64,000 nucleotides of DNA from Pelagibacteraceae bacterium AG-337-G04 (GCA_003282205.1 QBZW01000002.1:91234-155233), one strand, 5' to 3'; positions 53,362-61,481 are shown, numbered from the stretch's first letter. Numbers and translations are program-made. Notes: a model not told the origin generated them from the sequence alone.

Positions 53362-53652
53362 TTACATTTCAACCTTAGTCAAATCCCAAGCAGTCATTTT
53401 GATCACACATTCATCGTAAATTTCTTTTCCAACTGGATGTGTACCAGATATTAGTTCTTTCATTTTTTCCATATTATGAACAAATACCTTAAACATCACG
53501 CCACTTTTATCTGGCTTTACTGCTCCTATAGTTTTTTCTGGATGAGCTGCTGATTTTCTTACACTCATACCCTCATCTGATTGCATCCATCCCATAAATT
53601 TTTCAAGTTTTCCTTCTTTCAAATCGACGATTACTAACACTTCTTTTTCCAT
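53362..53652 (-). CDS. Small conserved-looking protein of unknown function
   Basis: This 96-residue protein starts 'MEKEVLVIVDLKEGKLEKFM' and ends 'KMTAWDLTKVEM'. The alternating strand-helix pattern (strand 3-10, helix 13-24, strand 50-56, helix 61-69) suggests a ferredoxin-like or dimeric alpha/beta-barrel fold, similar in shape to its DUF1330 and GYD-like neighbours. AAAAGGAGAAA precedes the ATG, one of the strongest Shine-Dalgarno sites in the window. I do not recognise the family. Confidence 0.6.
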   Translation of the reverse strand: MEKEVLVIVDLKEGKLEKFMGWMQSDEGMSVRKSAAHPEKTIGAVKPDKSGVMFKVFVHNMEKMKELISGTHPVGKEIYDECVIKMTAWDLTKVEM

Positions 53653-53704
53653 ATTAATTTCTCCTTTTTTTTTGTTATTTTAATTTAATCTGTTGATTAT
53701 TCAA

Positions 53705-54031
53705 TTATTTTGACAATTTGGTTGCACCTGTCTCAACTTCAATGATTTTACCGTCTTTAAATTTCCAACAACACATCAAAGCCTCAGTATTTCCATCCTG
53801 ATAAGTAACATATGCATGGTCAAAACCAATTTCGTCATTTTCAAAAAGAATTCTGTATTTAGCAGGACTCATCATACCTTTGCTTACAGCTTCAACCATA
53901 CCTGCTTTACCCATGTGTACATATTCTCCTTTAAGATGGGAAAACATTTTGTAGTCATCGTGCACCAGCTCACCGGCTGCTGCACCATCTTTTTCCATGA
54001 TTGCTTTGTTTAGTTTTTCTAAAATTGACAT
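53705..54031 (-). CDS. SnoaL/NTF2-like small protein (copy 2)
   Basis: This 108-residue paralogue of the gene at 52373-52693 shares 'MSILEK', 'EL-HDD-K', 'FENDEIG-DHAYVT', 'DGNTEALM', 'GKI-EVETGAT'. The two probably arose by duplication with three small genes now between them. AAGGAA lies ahead of the ATG. It follows a third NTF2-like gene by 8 bp. The biochemical role is unknown. Confidence 0.77.
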   Translation of the reverse strand: MSILEKLNKAIMEKDGAAAGELVHDDYKMFSHLKGEYVHMGKAGMVEAVSKGMMSPAKYRILFENDEIGFDHAYVTYQDGNTEALMCCWKFKDGKIIEVETGATKLSK

Positions 54032-54039
54032 TCTGTTCC

Positions 54040-54414
54040 TTACTTCTTCATTGCATTGAACATGCTTAGTGTATCGTCAAAAGCAATAAACATTGTCAGT
54101 TTACCATCATCGCCTACTTCAAAGTAATGACCAAAAATAGTATCCATGCCATCTGCCTTAGCAGTTGCCTTAACAAAAACTTTGTTTCCCTCGCTAATCA
54201 TCATATCTGGTGTTACTGAAAAATTACTCCAAAGTTGTGGTACTTGCATCATAGTTTTCATATATGCTTCTTTGCCTTTATGAGTTCCTGACATTGGATG
54301 TTTATCTCCAGGATAAATCCAAGTGATATCATCATGTACCATATCCATAAATGCCTCCATTTCTCCTTTTCCAAAAAGTTCATATCCTTTTTTAACTACC
54401 TCTTTTGCGTCCAT
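54040..54414 (-). CDS. SnoaL/ketosteroid-isomerase-like protein
   Basis: This 124-residue NTF2-like protein has 'GYELFGKGEMEAFMDMVHDDITWIYPG' (in parts) and 'GTHKGKEAYMKTM', the classical SnoaL-like opening, and C-terminal 'FIAFDDTLSMFNAM'. It is longer than and distinct from the two paralogues downstream. AAAGGAG stands 8 nt before the ATG. It begins the small-gene run 82 bp after cysK on the same strand. Confidence 0.8.
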   Translation of the reverse strand: MDAKEVVKKGYELFGKGEMEAFMDMVHDDITWIYPGDKHPMSGTHKGKEAYMKTMMQVPQLWSNFSVTPDMMISEGNKVFVKATAKADGMDTIFGHYFEVGDDGKLTMFIAFDDTLSMFNAMKK

Positions 54415-54496
54415 AAAATCTCCTTTAATTTTTTTGTATTAAATTTTATTATAGGATAGAAATGTAATGAATTTTTTACAGTGCTGGTATGCGTGA

Positions 54497-55498
54497 TTAT
54501 ATCCAGTGAGGATAGGGAAGACCTTTTTCTTTTAAAAAAGATTTATTAAACATCTTAGAGTTGTATTTATCAGATTTATCACAAAGAATCGTAACAATTG
54601 TTTTACCTGGACCTAAAAGTTTACCCAACCTTATTGCTCCAGCAATGTTTACTCCACAACTAGTTCCTAAACTTAAACCTTCTTTTTCAATTAAATCGAA
54701 CAGAACAGGTAATGACTCATGGTCACTTATTGAAAATGCTCCATCAATATTTGCTTTTGCAAAATTTGCAGTAACTCTACTAGATCCAATACCTTCTGTA
54801 ATTGAACCTCCCTCACTTTTTAATTCACCATTTTCAATGTAATTATAAAGAGATGAGCCAGTTGGATCTGATAAATATATTTTAATATCTTTATTCTTTT
54901 CTTTTAAAAAACTACTAACTCCAGCAATTGTACCACCAGTACCAGATGAACATACAAAACCATCTATTTTGCCATCAGTCTGTTCCCATATTTCTGGCCC
55001 AGTTGTTTCATAATGACCTTTAGAATTGGCTGTATTGTCAAATTGATTAGCCCAAACTACACCATGATTGTTACTACTCTTCAATTCATCAGCCAATCTT
55101 CCTGCATATTTAACAAAGTTATTTTCATCTTTATAAGGTTTTGGTGGAACCAACCTTAAATCAGCTCCAATATTTCTTAATAAATCTTTTTTTTCTTGTG
55201 TTTGATTATCATTCATTACGATAATAGTTTTATAACCAATAGAATTTCCCAATAGACATAACCCAATTCCTGTATTACCTGCAGTTCCTTCAACAACTGT
55301 TCCACCTTTTGAAATTAGTTTTTTTTCTTCAGCGTCTCTTATTAAAGCTAGAGCAGCTCTATCTTTTACAGAGCCTCCTGGATTAAGGTATTCTGCTTTA
55401 CCATAAATATTACAACCAGTAATTTCTGATGCAGCTTTTAATTTAAATAAAGGAGTGTTTCCTATTGCTTCTACAAAATTATTTTGTAAAGTTTTCAT
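54497..55498 (-). CDS. cysK: Cysteine synthase (O-acetylserine sulfhydrylase)
   Basis: This 333-residue PLP enzyme has the PLP-Lys motif '[15 protein letters not shown]' (about residues 36-50), substrate loop '[11 protein letters not shown]', and phosphate loop '[12 protein letters not shown]'. It makes cysteine from O-acetylserine and sulfide. The start overlaps the cysE stop by 4 bp (ATGA-type), so acetyltransferase and synthase are made together. The C-terminal extension '[12 protein letters not shown]' is typical of the longer CysK-like group. Cystathionine beta-synthase activity is a less likely alternative. Confidence 0.92.
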   Translation of the reverse strand: MKTLQNNFVEAIGNTPLFKLKAASEITGCNIYGKAEYLNPGGSVKDRAALALIRDAEEKKLISKGGTVVEGTAGNTGIGLCLLGNSIGYKTIIVMNDNQTQEKKDLLRNIGADLRLVPPKPYKDENNFVKYAGRLADELKSSNNHGVVWANQFDNTANSKGHYETTGPEIWEQTDGKIDGFVCSSGTGGTIAGVSSFLKEKNKDIKIYLSDPTGSSLYNYIENGELKSEGGSITEGIGSSRVTANFAKANIDGAFSISDHESLPVLFDLIEKEGLSLGTSCGVNIAGAIRLGKLLGPGKTIVTILCDKSDKYNSKMFNKSFLKEKGLPYPHWI

Positions 55499-56076
55499 AC
55501 ATCCAGTTTTGTATCATCTCCTGGTGCAACACCATAGGGTTTAAATTCTTCTGATGCAGTTCCAACATTTTTTGCAGGAATTCCAACCATTACTGCATTT
55601 TCTGGAACATCTTTTGTAACAACAGCGTTAGCTCCAATTTTTGCATTTTTACCAACTACAATTGGCCCAAGTATTTGTGCACCAGATCCTACAACAACAT
55701 TTTCTTTTAGAGTTGGGTGTCTCTTGACATTTCTTTGATCATCTGAATTTATACTTGGAGCAATTCCCCCCAATGTTGCCATATGATAGATAGTTACATT
55801 ATCACCAATATCAGAAGTTTCTCCTATAACTACACCCATACCGTGATCAATAAAAAGATTTTTTCCAATTTTAGCATTTGGATGAATTTCTATACCTGTT
55901 AAAAATCTTGAGAACTGAGAAATTATTCTTGCAATGAGATGAAATTTTGCAATTGAAAAAAAATTTGCAATTTTATGAAAAAATACAGCTTTAACACCAG
56001 GATAAGTTAGTATTAAACTCAACTTTGATCTTGCAGCAGGATCTCTTTTAATTATCGACTCTAAAAAATCATTCAT
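55495..56076 (-). CDS. cysE: Serine O-acetyltransferase (short form)
   Basis: This 193-residue left-handed beta-helix enzyme has '[19 protein letters not shown]', 'TLGGIAPS', '[19 protein letters not shown]' and '[19 protein letters not shown]', the CysE signature with the catalytic His. It lacks most of the N-terminal helical domain of the E. coli enzyme, matching the short SAT class. It acetylates serine for cysK. No Shine-Dalgarno is visible; a 36-codon Cys-rich frame ends 30 bp upstream, so its expression may depend on that frame. Confidence 0.93.
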   Translation of the reverse strand: MNDFLESIIKRDPAARSKLSLILTYPGVKAVFFHKIANFFSIAKFHLIARIISQFSRFLTGIEIHPNAKIGKNLFIDHGMGVVIGETSDIGDNVTIYHMATLGGIAPSINSDDQRNVKRHPTLKENVVVGSGAQILGPIVVGKNAKIGANAVVTKDVPENAVMVGIPAKNVGTASEEFKPYGVAPGDDTKLDV

Positions 56077-56106
56077 GTTTATTTAAGATTAGTTATTAAA
56101 ATTTAA

Positions 56107-56217
56107 CTACTTTTTACAGCAGCAGTTTTTTGATGATGGTTTGCAATCACAATTTTTACAAACACATCTGTCACAAGAACAGTCTTTACATTTACAGTGT
56201 GAATTATTGCATGCCAT
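56107..56217 (-). CDS. 36-residue cysteine-rich peptide (metallothionein-like or cysteine leader peptide)
   Basis: This short frame (ATG at 56217-56215, TAG at 56109-56107) encodes 12 cysteines in 36 residues. Residues 8-27 consist of four tandem C-x-C-x-x units ('CKCKD', 'CSCDR', 'CVCKN', 'CDCKP'); a Cys-Cys-Cys run (32-34) stands just before the Lys-Lys end. The spacing is that of a metallothionein-type metal-thiolate cluster. It lies 54 bp after the ETHE1-like gene and 30 bp before cysE, all on the same strand, so it could alternatively be a cysteine-sensing leader. No Shine-Dalgarno is seen; a TATAA-rich stretch precedes the ATG. The gene is too regular to be chance; the role is open. Confidence 0.8.
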   Translation of the reverse strand: MACNNSHCKCKDCSCDRCVCKNCDCKPSSKNCCCKK

Positions 56218-56271
56218 AAGGGTTATATAATTGTATATTTTTTAAAAACAATACTAATAATAACCCTAGTT

Positions 56272-56964
56272 TTATAGTTCTTTAAGCGTTAATCCCTTTA
56301 GATTTGCCGGGACTGCGATATCCATCATTTTTGGATTGGCAAGATTAAGATTATCCATTATCTCAGCATATTCTTCTTTTGAACTTACCTGAAGTCGAGG
56401 ATTGTTTATTTTTTCATCACCAATTGTTGAATTTTTTTTTCCATTGTAATCATGAGCAGGATAAACAAGTGTTTCTTCTGGCAATTTTAATAATTTTCCA
56501 AATAATGACTCATAAGCATCATAAGCACTTCCATTTTGAAAATCAGTTCTACCTGTTCCATTTATTAAAAGAGTATCACCTGTAAAAACTCTGTCATTCA
56601 TAACATAGCTATATGAACAATCAGTATGCCCTGGTGTATAAATAGCTTTAAGTTCAATATTTTCAATATTTACATTTTCTTCATCTTTTAATTTTACATC
56701 AATAACTTCAGATTTTGAATTTTCTCCCATTATACGAATACAGTTCGTTCTATGATTTAACTCATTAAGACCTGTAACATGATCAGCATGTATGTGAGTA
56801 TCAATAACTTTAACTAATTTTAGATCTAAATTTTTTAATACTTCAATGTATTCATCCGTATGTTCTATAACTGGATCTATGATAAGTGCTTCTCTGCCTT
56901 TTCCACTTGAAATAATGTAAGTATAAGTTGAGGATTTTTCATCAAACAATTGGTTAAATATCAT
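56272..56964 (-). CDS. MBL-fold hydrolase, ETHE1-like persulfide dioxygenase
   Basis: This 230-residue metallo-beta-lactamase-fold protein has 'THIHADHVTGLNEL' (about residues 56-69), 'YTPGHTDCSYSYV', 'FTGDTLLINGTGRTDFQNG' and 'YPAHDYNG'. The 'GTGRTDFQ-G' motif separates ETHE1/persulfide dioxygenases from glyoxalase II. It would oxidise glutathione persulfide to sulfite with one iron. It heads the sulfur run with the Cys-rich peptide, cysE and cysK. No rhodanese domain is fused. Confidence 0.9.
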   Translation of the reverse strand: MIFNQLFDEKSSTYTYIISSGKGREALIIDPVIEHTDEYIEVLKNLDLKLVKVIDTHIHADHVTGLNELNHRTNCIRIMGENSKSEVIDVKLKDEENVNIENIELKAIYTPGHTDCSYSYVMNDRVFTGDTLLINGTGRTDFQNGSAYDAYESLFGKLLKLPEETLVYPAHDYNGKKNSTIGDEKINNPRLQVSSKEEYAEIMDNLNLANPKMMDIAVPANLKGLTLKEL

Positions 56965-56983
56965 TTTAAAAGACTATTAAAAT

Positions 56984-57012
56984 TTGCATACCAAATCAAT
57001 CTTGATTATAAT
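56984..57012 (+). promoter_or_regulatory. Candidate promoter of the peroxiredoxin gene
   Basis: TTGCAT (56984-56989), a 17-bp spacer and a perfect TATAAT (57007-57012) lie in the 78-bp divergent spacer. The leader would be about 24 nt with AAGGAGAG before the ATG at 57043. A second TATAAT at 57020-57025 has no -35 partner. Confidence 0.5.
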
Positions 57013-57042
57013 TATTCTATATAATAATTAAGGAGAGACTCA

Positions 57043-57702
57043 ATGTTAAAAATAAACAGTATGTGCCCAGATTTTCAGTGCAAAACCACTGAGGGAGATA
57101 TTTCTTTTCATGAATGGCTTGGAGATAGTTGGGGCGTGTTATTTTCTCACCCTAAAGATTTTACACCAGTTTGTACTACAGAATTAGGTTCATTAGGACA
57201 AATGAAAGCTGAATTTGATGCAAGAAATGTTAAAGTAATCGGATTAAGTGTAGATGGGGTTGAAGATCATAAAAAATGGTTAGAGGATATAAAAGATGTA
57301 TCTGGAACAATGCCAGGTTATCCAATTATTGCAGATGAAGATTTGAAAGTTGCAAAACTTTTCAACATGCTTGAAGCTGATGCCGGAACTACTTCAATGG
57401 GACGAACTGCAGTAGATAACGAAACTGTAAGAACTATTTTTGTTGTAAGACCAGATAAAAGAATTGGTCTTTATTTAACATACCCGATGGCTACTGGTAG
57501 AAATTTCCACGAAATTTTAAGAGCCATAGATTCTATGCAACTCACTGCAAAACATAAAGTTGCTACACCAGCTAACTGGAAAAAAGGTGAAGACGTGGTC
57601 ATTCTTCCTGCTGTAAAGGATGATGAAGCTAAAAAAATATATCCAGATGGATGGGAAACAGTCAAACCATACTTAAGAAAAGTGCCAGACCCATCAAAAT
57701 AA
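57043..57702 (+). CDS. 1-Cys peroxiredoxin (Prx6 family)
   Basis: This 219-residue peroxiredoxin has the peroxidatic Cys44 in 'DFTPVCTTELG' and the long C-terminal dimerisation arm ('LPAVKDDEAKKIYPDGWETV') of the Prx6/1-Cys group. Arg in 'RTIFVVRPDKRIGLYLTYP' (in parts) completes the active site. It reduces hydrogen peroxide and alkyl hydroperoxides. AAGGAG precedes the ATG by 8 nt, suggesting strong translation. It diverges from the ETHE1-like gene, which links peroxide and persulfide defence. Confidence 0.94.
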   Translation: MLKINSMCPDFQCKTTEGDISFHEWLGDSWGVLFSHPKDFTPVCTTELGSLGQMKAEFDARNVKVIGLSVDGVEDHKKWLEDIKDVSGTMPGYPIIADEDLKVAKLFNMLEADAGTTSMGRTAVDNETVRTIFVVRPDKRIGLYLTYPMATGRNFHEILRAIDSMQLTAKHKVATPANWKKGEDVVILPAVKDDEAKKIYPDGWETVKPYLRKVPDPSK

Positions 57703-57726
57703 TTAGGGTTGAAAGTGATCAATTAT

Positions 57727-57760
57727 CTCAGTTTTAGTTTAGACTGGAACTGAGGTTTTT
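57727..57760 (+). terminator. Weak terminator-like hairpin after the peroxiredoxin gene
   Basis: A 7-bp stem (CTCAGTT 57727-57733 with AACTGAG 57748-57754) and a 14-nt loop is followed by GTTTTT. It overlaps the 3' end of the convergent racemase-family gene. It could terminate the peroxiredoxin transcript. Confidence 0.4.
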
Positions 57761-58452
57761 GATTTATATTTTTTCATTGAAATATTTGCTAATAAAAGAT
57801 TTGGATCAATAAACGTTTTTGATTGCTTGATTTTTTTAAAAGATTTGTAAGCAAATATTGCAATAGGTAATTCAGTGCATCCAAGAATTATTTTTTTACA
57901 TTTAATTTTCATTAAATAATTTACCGCAGGTCTTATTGCTTTTTCTGCTTCTTTGATTTTTCCCATTTTGACGAGCTTTATAGATTTGTTTACTGAATTT
58001 TTTTGCAACTCATTATTAGGACTTACTAAATTAAAATTTTTATCAAAATATTTATTGTAAACTTTAGTACTCAATGTTGCTTCAGTAGATAAAATACCAA
58101 TTTTAGCATTTTTTTTACAATTTCTTACTGTATCCAAGTATACTTCTTTTGGCATACTAAGTATTGGGACCTTAACTTTTTTTCTCAAATCATCGTACCA
58201 ATGGTGCGCAGTGTTACATGGCATTACTATAAACTTACAATTATTTTTTTGTAACATTTTACATCCTTCAACAAGTGAATTTAATACATTGTAATATTTT
58301 TTTAAATTTTCTGGCCTTTTTGGAATATTAGACTTGTTATATAAAACAAACATTGGATATTGTTGATCAAGTTTGCCAGCATTTATCTTTGCAAGTTTGT
58401 TGCAAAAATCTAATCCGGCCTGTGTCCCCATACCTCCTAAAATACCAATCAT
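57739..58452 (-). CDS. Aspartate/glutamate racemase-family protein
   Basis: This 237-residue protein has 'GILGGMGTQAGLDFCNKL' at the N-terminus and the two catalytic cysteines in 'VMPCNTAHHWYDDL' (about residues 76-89) and 'ILGCTELPIAIF' (about 187-198). This is the RacX/YgeA/aspartate-racemase pattern. It interconverts L- and D-amino acids, broad-spectrum in YgeA-like members. It stands alone, ending against the peroxiredoxin gene and diverging from the alpha/beta hydrolase gene. Confidence 0.9.
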   Translation of the reverse strand: MIGILGGMGTQAGLDFCNKLAKINAGKLDQQYPMFVLYNKSNIPKRPENLKKYYNVLNSLVEGCKMLQKNNCKFIVMPCNTAHHWYDDLRKKVKVPILSMPKEVYLDTVRNCKKNAKIGILSTEATLSTKVYNKYFDKNFNLVSPNNELQKNSVNKSIKLVKMGKIKEAEKAIRPAVNYLMKIKCKKIILGCTELPIAIFAYKSFKKIKQSKTFIDPNLLLANISMKKYKSKTSVPV

Positions 58453-58512
58453 AGATCTACTTTGAATTTTGTTTTAAAAACCACAATATACAACTATATT
58501 TTAAAAATAATT

Positions 58513-59265
58513 ATGCAAGAAATTTATATTGATGATATTGGCTCAGGTTATCCACTAGTTCTGGTGCATGGTTATCTAGGTTCTTCAGAAATGTGGAAAC
58601 TTCAAAAAGACTATTTGAGCAAATCTTTTAGAGTTATTGCTCCAGCATTACCAGGATTTGGTGAAAGTTTTAATGCACAATCTTTAAATAGTATTAGTTT
58701 AATGGCTAAATTTATTATCCAACAAATTGATTTAAAAAATATAGATAAATTTAATTTAATGGGACACTCGATGGGTGGAATGATAGTACAAGAAATTGCA
58801 AGTCTATCTGGAGAGAGAATTAATAAATTGATTTGTTTTGCTACAGGACCTATTGGTGACATCCCAGGAAGATTTGAACCTATAAATACATCGATAAAAA
58901 AGTTAGGCAAGGAAGGAATTAAGGAACAAGTAAAAAGAATACCACCAAAGTGGTTTGTTGAAGGAGATCAAGATAAAAATTATTATTTATGTGAAAATGC
59001 GGTTAAAAATATATCTGAAGAAACAGCGCGTAACGCCCTAATAGCCATGAGAGATTGGAATGGCTTAGAAAATTTAAAAAAAATTAAAAATAAAACCTTG
59101 ATAATTTGGGGAGATAAAGACAAATCTTATAATTTTGAACAAGTCTCAACACTTAAAAATAATATTCCTAATAGTGATTTAAAAATATTTACGAACTGCT
59201 GTCACAACGTACATCTGGAACAACCTCAGAAATTTAACCAAGTTGTTGAAGACTTTCTTATTTGA
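58513..59265 (+). CDS. Alpha/beta-fold hydrolase
   Basis: This protein of about 250 residues has the oxyanion segment 'LVHGYLGSSEMW', nucleophile elbow 'GHSMGGM' (Ser about residue 84), an acid near 'WGDKDKSYNF' and His in 'NCCHNVHLEQP'. The ATG at 58513 gives the standard N-terminus ('MQEIYIDDIGSGYPL'); an upstream ATG at 58462 adds an atypical tail. Esterases, lactonases and C-C hydrolases share these motifs, so the substrate is unknown. Confidence 0.85.
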   Translation: MQEIYIDDIGSGYPLVLVHGYLGSSEMWKLQKDYLSKSFRVIAPALPGFGESFNAQSLNSISLMAKFIIQQIDLKNIDKFNLMGHSMGGMIVQEIASLSGERINKLICFATGPIGDIPGRFEPINTSIKKLGKEGIKEQVKRIPPKWFVEGDQDKNYYLCENAVKNISEETARNALIAMRDWNGLENLKKIKNKTLIIWGDKDKSYNFEQVSTLKNNIPNSDLKIFTNCCHNVHLEQPQKFNQVVEDFLI

Positions 59266-59320
59266 ACGGCCATTTTAGGCTTTTGCATAGCAGTATATAC
59301 ATTTTAGCTTATTAGAAATG

Positions 59321-59350
59321 TTGACTCTAAATTTAAAACAAAGTTAGATT
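59321..59350 (+). promoter_or_regulatory. Candidate promoter of proX
   Basis: TTGACT (59321-59326, five of six matches to the -35 consensus), an 18-bp spacer and TAGATT (59345-59350, four of six) lie upstream of proX. A TATATAA stretch at 59356-59362 is an alternative -10 without a matching -35. GAGGA precedes the ATG at 59384. Confidence 0.35.
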
Positions 59351-59383
59351 TTACTTATATAAAATAACTTAAATGAGGAAAAT

Positions 59384-60346
59384 ATGAATAAAATCAAAAA
59401 AATTCTTGTAGCTGGAGTAATTTCATTATTTATACCAGCCTCAAGTTTTGCTGAAAAGGTAAAAATTGGTGATCCTGGTTGGACTGGTGCAACCGCAATT
59501 GCAAACTTACTTGCTGCTGTTGTTATCGATAAAATGGGCGGTGAGGCTGAGTTAGTCCCAGGAAACAATACTGCGATTTATGGAGCAATTGATAGAAGTA
59601 AAGGTGAAATTGAAGTTCACCCAGACATTTGGCTACCAAACCAAGAGGCTTATACAAAAGATTTAGTGCCAAAAGGAACATTACAATTAAGCAAAAACCC
59701 TTACGAGGGAAATCAAGGCTATTGTGTTTCACAACAATTTGCAAAAAAAATGAATATTACTGCAATAGAAGACTTGGGAAGACCAGAAGTTGTTAAAGCA
59801 ATGGATAGCGACGGAAATGGAAAAGGTGAGTTTTGGATTGGTGCAGACGGATGGGCTTCTGCAAATGTAAACCAAGTAAAACTTAGAGATTATAAACTCT
59901 ACGATGCTGGTATAGAGCCAATAAGAGCTGCTGAGGCAGTTAAAAATGCTAGAGTTTTAGACTCAATCAAAAAGGGTGAGGGCTATGCATTTTATTGTTA
60001 CAAACCTCATGCTATTTGGGGAATGGCTGACGTCGTTATGTTGGAGGAACCAAAATATGATCCAGCTAAATATAAAATGATACAACCAAAAGCAGACGCA
60101 GATTGGTATCAAAAGTCATATGTTGCATCAAAGGATGCTTTGAAAAAAATTCAAATCGGATGGGGAACTTCTTTAGAAAGTAAATCACCAGCAATTGTTG
60201 AATTTTTCAAAAATTTTCAGATTACAGCAGATGATGTTTCTTGGATGGCATTCGAGGTTTCAGTTCAAAAAAGAGACCCAGGTGAAGTCGCAAGAGATTG
60301 GATGTCTAAAAATAAATCAACGGTAGATGGTTGGTTAGGTCTGTAG
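59384..60346 (+). CDS. proX: Glycine betaine/proline ABC transporter substrate-binding protein
   Basis: This 320-residue OpuAC-family receptor has a signal peptide (1-23, 'SSFAEK'). Its typical segments are 'IGDPGWTGATAIANLLAAVV', 'GNNTAIYGAIDRSKGEIEVH' and 'FYCYKPHAIWGM'. The aromatic residues Trp and Tyr of such segments form the cage around quaternary ammonium ligands. It supplies betaine, proline betaine or DMSP-like osmolytes to ProVW. A hairpin follows the stop before proV. Confidence 0.93.
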   Translation: MNKIKKILVAGVISLFIPASSFAEKVKIGDPGWTGATAIANLLAAVVIDKMGGEAELVPGNNTAIYGAIDRSKGEIEVHPDIWLPNQEAYTKDLVPKGTLQLSKNPYEGNQGYCVSQQFAKKMNITAIEDLGRPEVVKAMDSDGNGKGEFWIGADGWASANVNQVKLRDYKLYDAGIEPIRAAEAVKNARVLDSIKKGEGYAFYCYKPHAIWGMADVVMLEEPKYDPAKYKMIQPKADADWYQKSYVASKDALKKIQIGWGTSLESKSPAIVEFFKNFQITADDVSWMAFEVSVQKRDPGEVARDWMSKNKSTVDGWLGL

Positions 60347-60370
60347 TTTAGAAAAACTAAATTTTATATC

Positions 60371-60393
60371 CCTGGCGACTTATAGTTGCCAGG
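60371..60393 (+). terminator. Hairpin between proX and proV
   Basis: A 9-bp stem with one G-U pair (CCTGGCGAC 60371-60379 with GTTGCCAGG 60385-60393) and a TTATA loop is followed by a T-rich but interrupted tract. It is the same position relative to the binding-protein gene as the hairpins in the other transport operons. Confidence 0.6.
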
Positions 60394-60428
60394 TATCATT
60401 TTCAATAATTTTAAGCTAAAATCCTTTT

Positions 60429-61481
60429 ATGGAAGCTGCCATACAAATCCAAAATGTTTGGAAAATATTTGGAAATACATCCAATGATGCATTGGATGCA
60501 ATACAAAATAAGAAAATTTCAAAACAAGAAGCCTTAGAAAAATACAATTCTGTAATTGGTGTTTCTGATGTATCATTTGATGTCAATAAAGGTGAAATTT
60601 TTTGTGTTATGGGTTTATCTGGAAGTGGTAAATCAACACTTGTAAGGCATATTAATAGATTACTAGAACCAACATCTGGAAAAATTTTAATAAATAATCA
60701 GGATGTAATGCAGTTTGATAAAGAAAATTTACAAGATCTTAGAAATAAAAAAATTGGTATGGTTTTTCAAAATTTTGCATTGATGCCCCACAGATCTGTT
60801 TTAGATAATATTGCAATGCCTTTAGAAATAAGAGGAGTAAGTAAAAACGATAGGTTAGATGCAGCAAATAACATCTTAAATATTGTTGAATTACAAGGGT
60901 GGGGTAATAAATACGCGCATGAATTATCTGGAGGAATGCAACAAAGAGTAGGACTAGCAAGAGCACTTGCTGCTGATCCTGAATTTTTACTCATGGATGA
61001 GCCTTTTAGTGCACTTGATCCACTTATAAGACGTCAACTTCAAACCGAGTTTATTAAACTTTCAAAACAGATGAAAAAAACTACTGTATTTATTACTCAT
61101 GATTTAGATGAAGCTGTAAGAGTTGGACATAGAATAGCAATAATGCGAGATGGAAGAGTAGTTCAAATCGGAACCCCTGAAGAAATAGTTGTAAATCCAT
61201 CTGACGAATATGTTGCAGACTTTGTAAAAGGAATTTCAAGATTAAAAGTTGTTCAGGCTAAAACTATTATGCAACCTATAGAGCAATATAAAAAAAACTT
61301 TGGGGAAAATTTAAGTAATAATGAAAAAGTGAATGAAAACGATATATTAAGCAAACTTATTGAAACTTCTGTTTCAAAAGATAAACCAATTGTAGTTTTA
61401 AACGACCATAACACTGAAGTTGGAATTATTACTCAATCAGACCTATTAAAGGCAGTTGTTGAAGGAAATGATAATGAGTAA
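60429..61481 (+). CDS. proV: Glycine betaine/proline ABC transporter ATP-binding protein
   Basis: This 350-residue ATPase has the ProV N-terminal helix segment ('QNVWKIFGNTSNDAL', 'KYNSVIGVSDVSF'), Walker A 'GLSGSGKSTLVRHINRLLEPT' (in parts), signature 'LSGGMQQRVGLARAL', Walker B 'FLLMDEPFSALD' and switch 'ITHDLDEAVRVG'. The C-terminus has one CBS-like stretch ('GIITQSDLLKAVVEG'), the osmosensing region in OpuA. The stop overlaps proW by 8 bp. Confidence 0.95.
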   Translation: MEAAIQIQNVWKIFGNTSNDALDAIQNKKISKQEALEKYNSVIGVSDVSFDVNKGEIFCVMGLSGSGKSTLVRHINRLLEPTSGKILINNQDVMQFDKENLQDLRNKKIGMVFQNFALMPHRSVLDNIAMPLEIRGVSKNDRLDAANNILNIVELQGWGNKYAHELSGGMQQRVGLARALAADPEFLLMDEPFSALDPLIRRQLQTEFIKLSKQMKKTTVFITHDLDEAVRVGHRIAIMRDGRVVQIGTPEEIVVNPSDEYVADFVKGISRLKVVQAKTIMQPIEQYKKNFGENLSNNEKVNENDILSKLIETSVSKDKPIVVLNDHNTEVGIITQSDLLKAVVEGNDNE

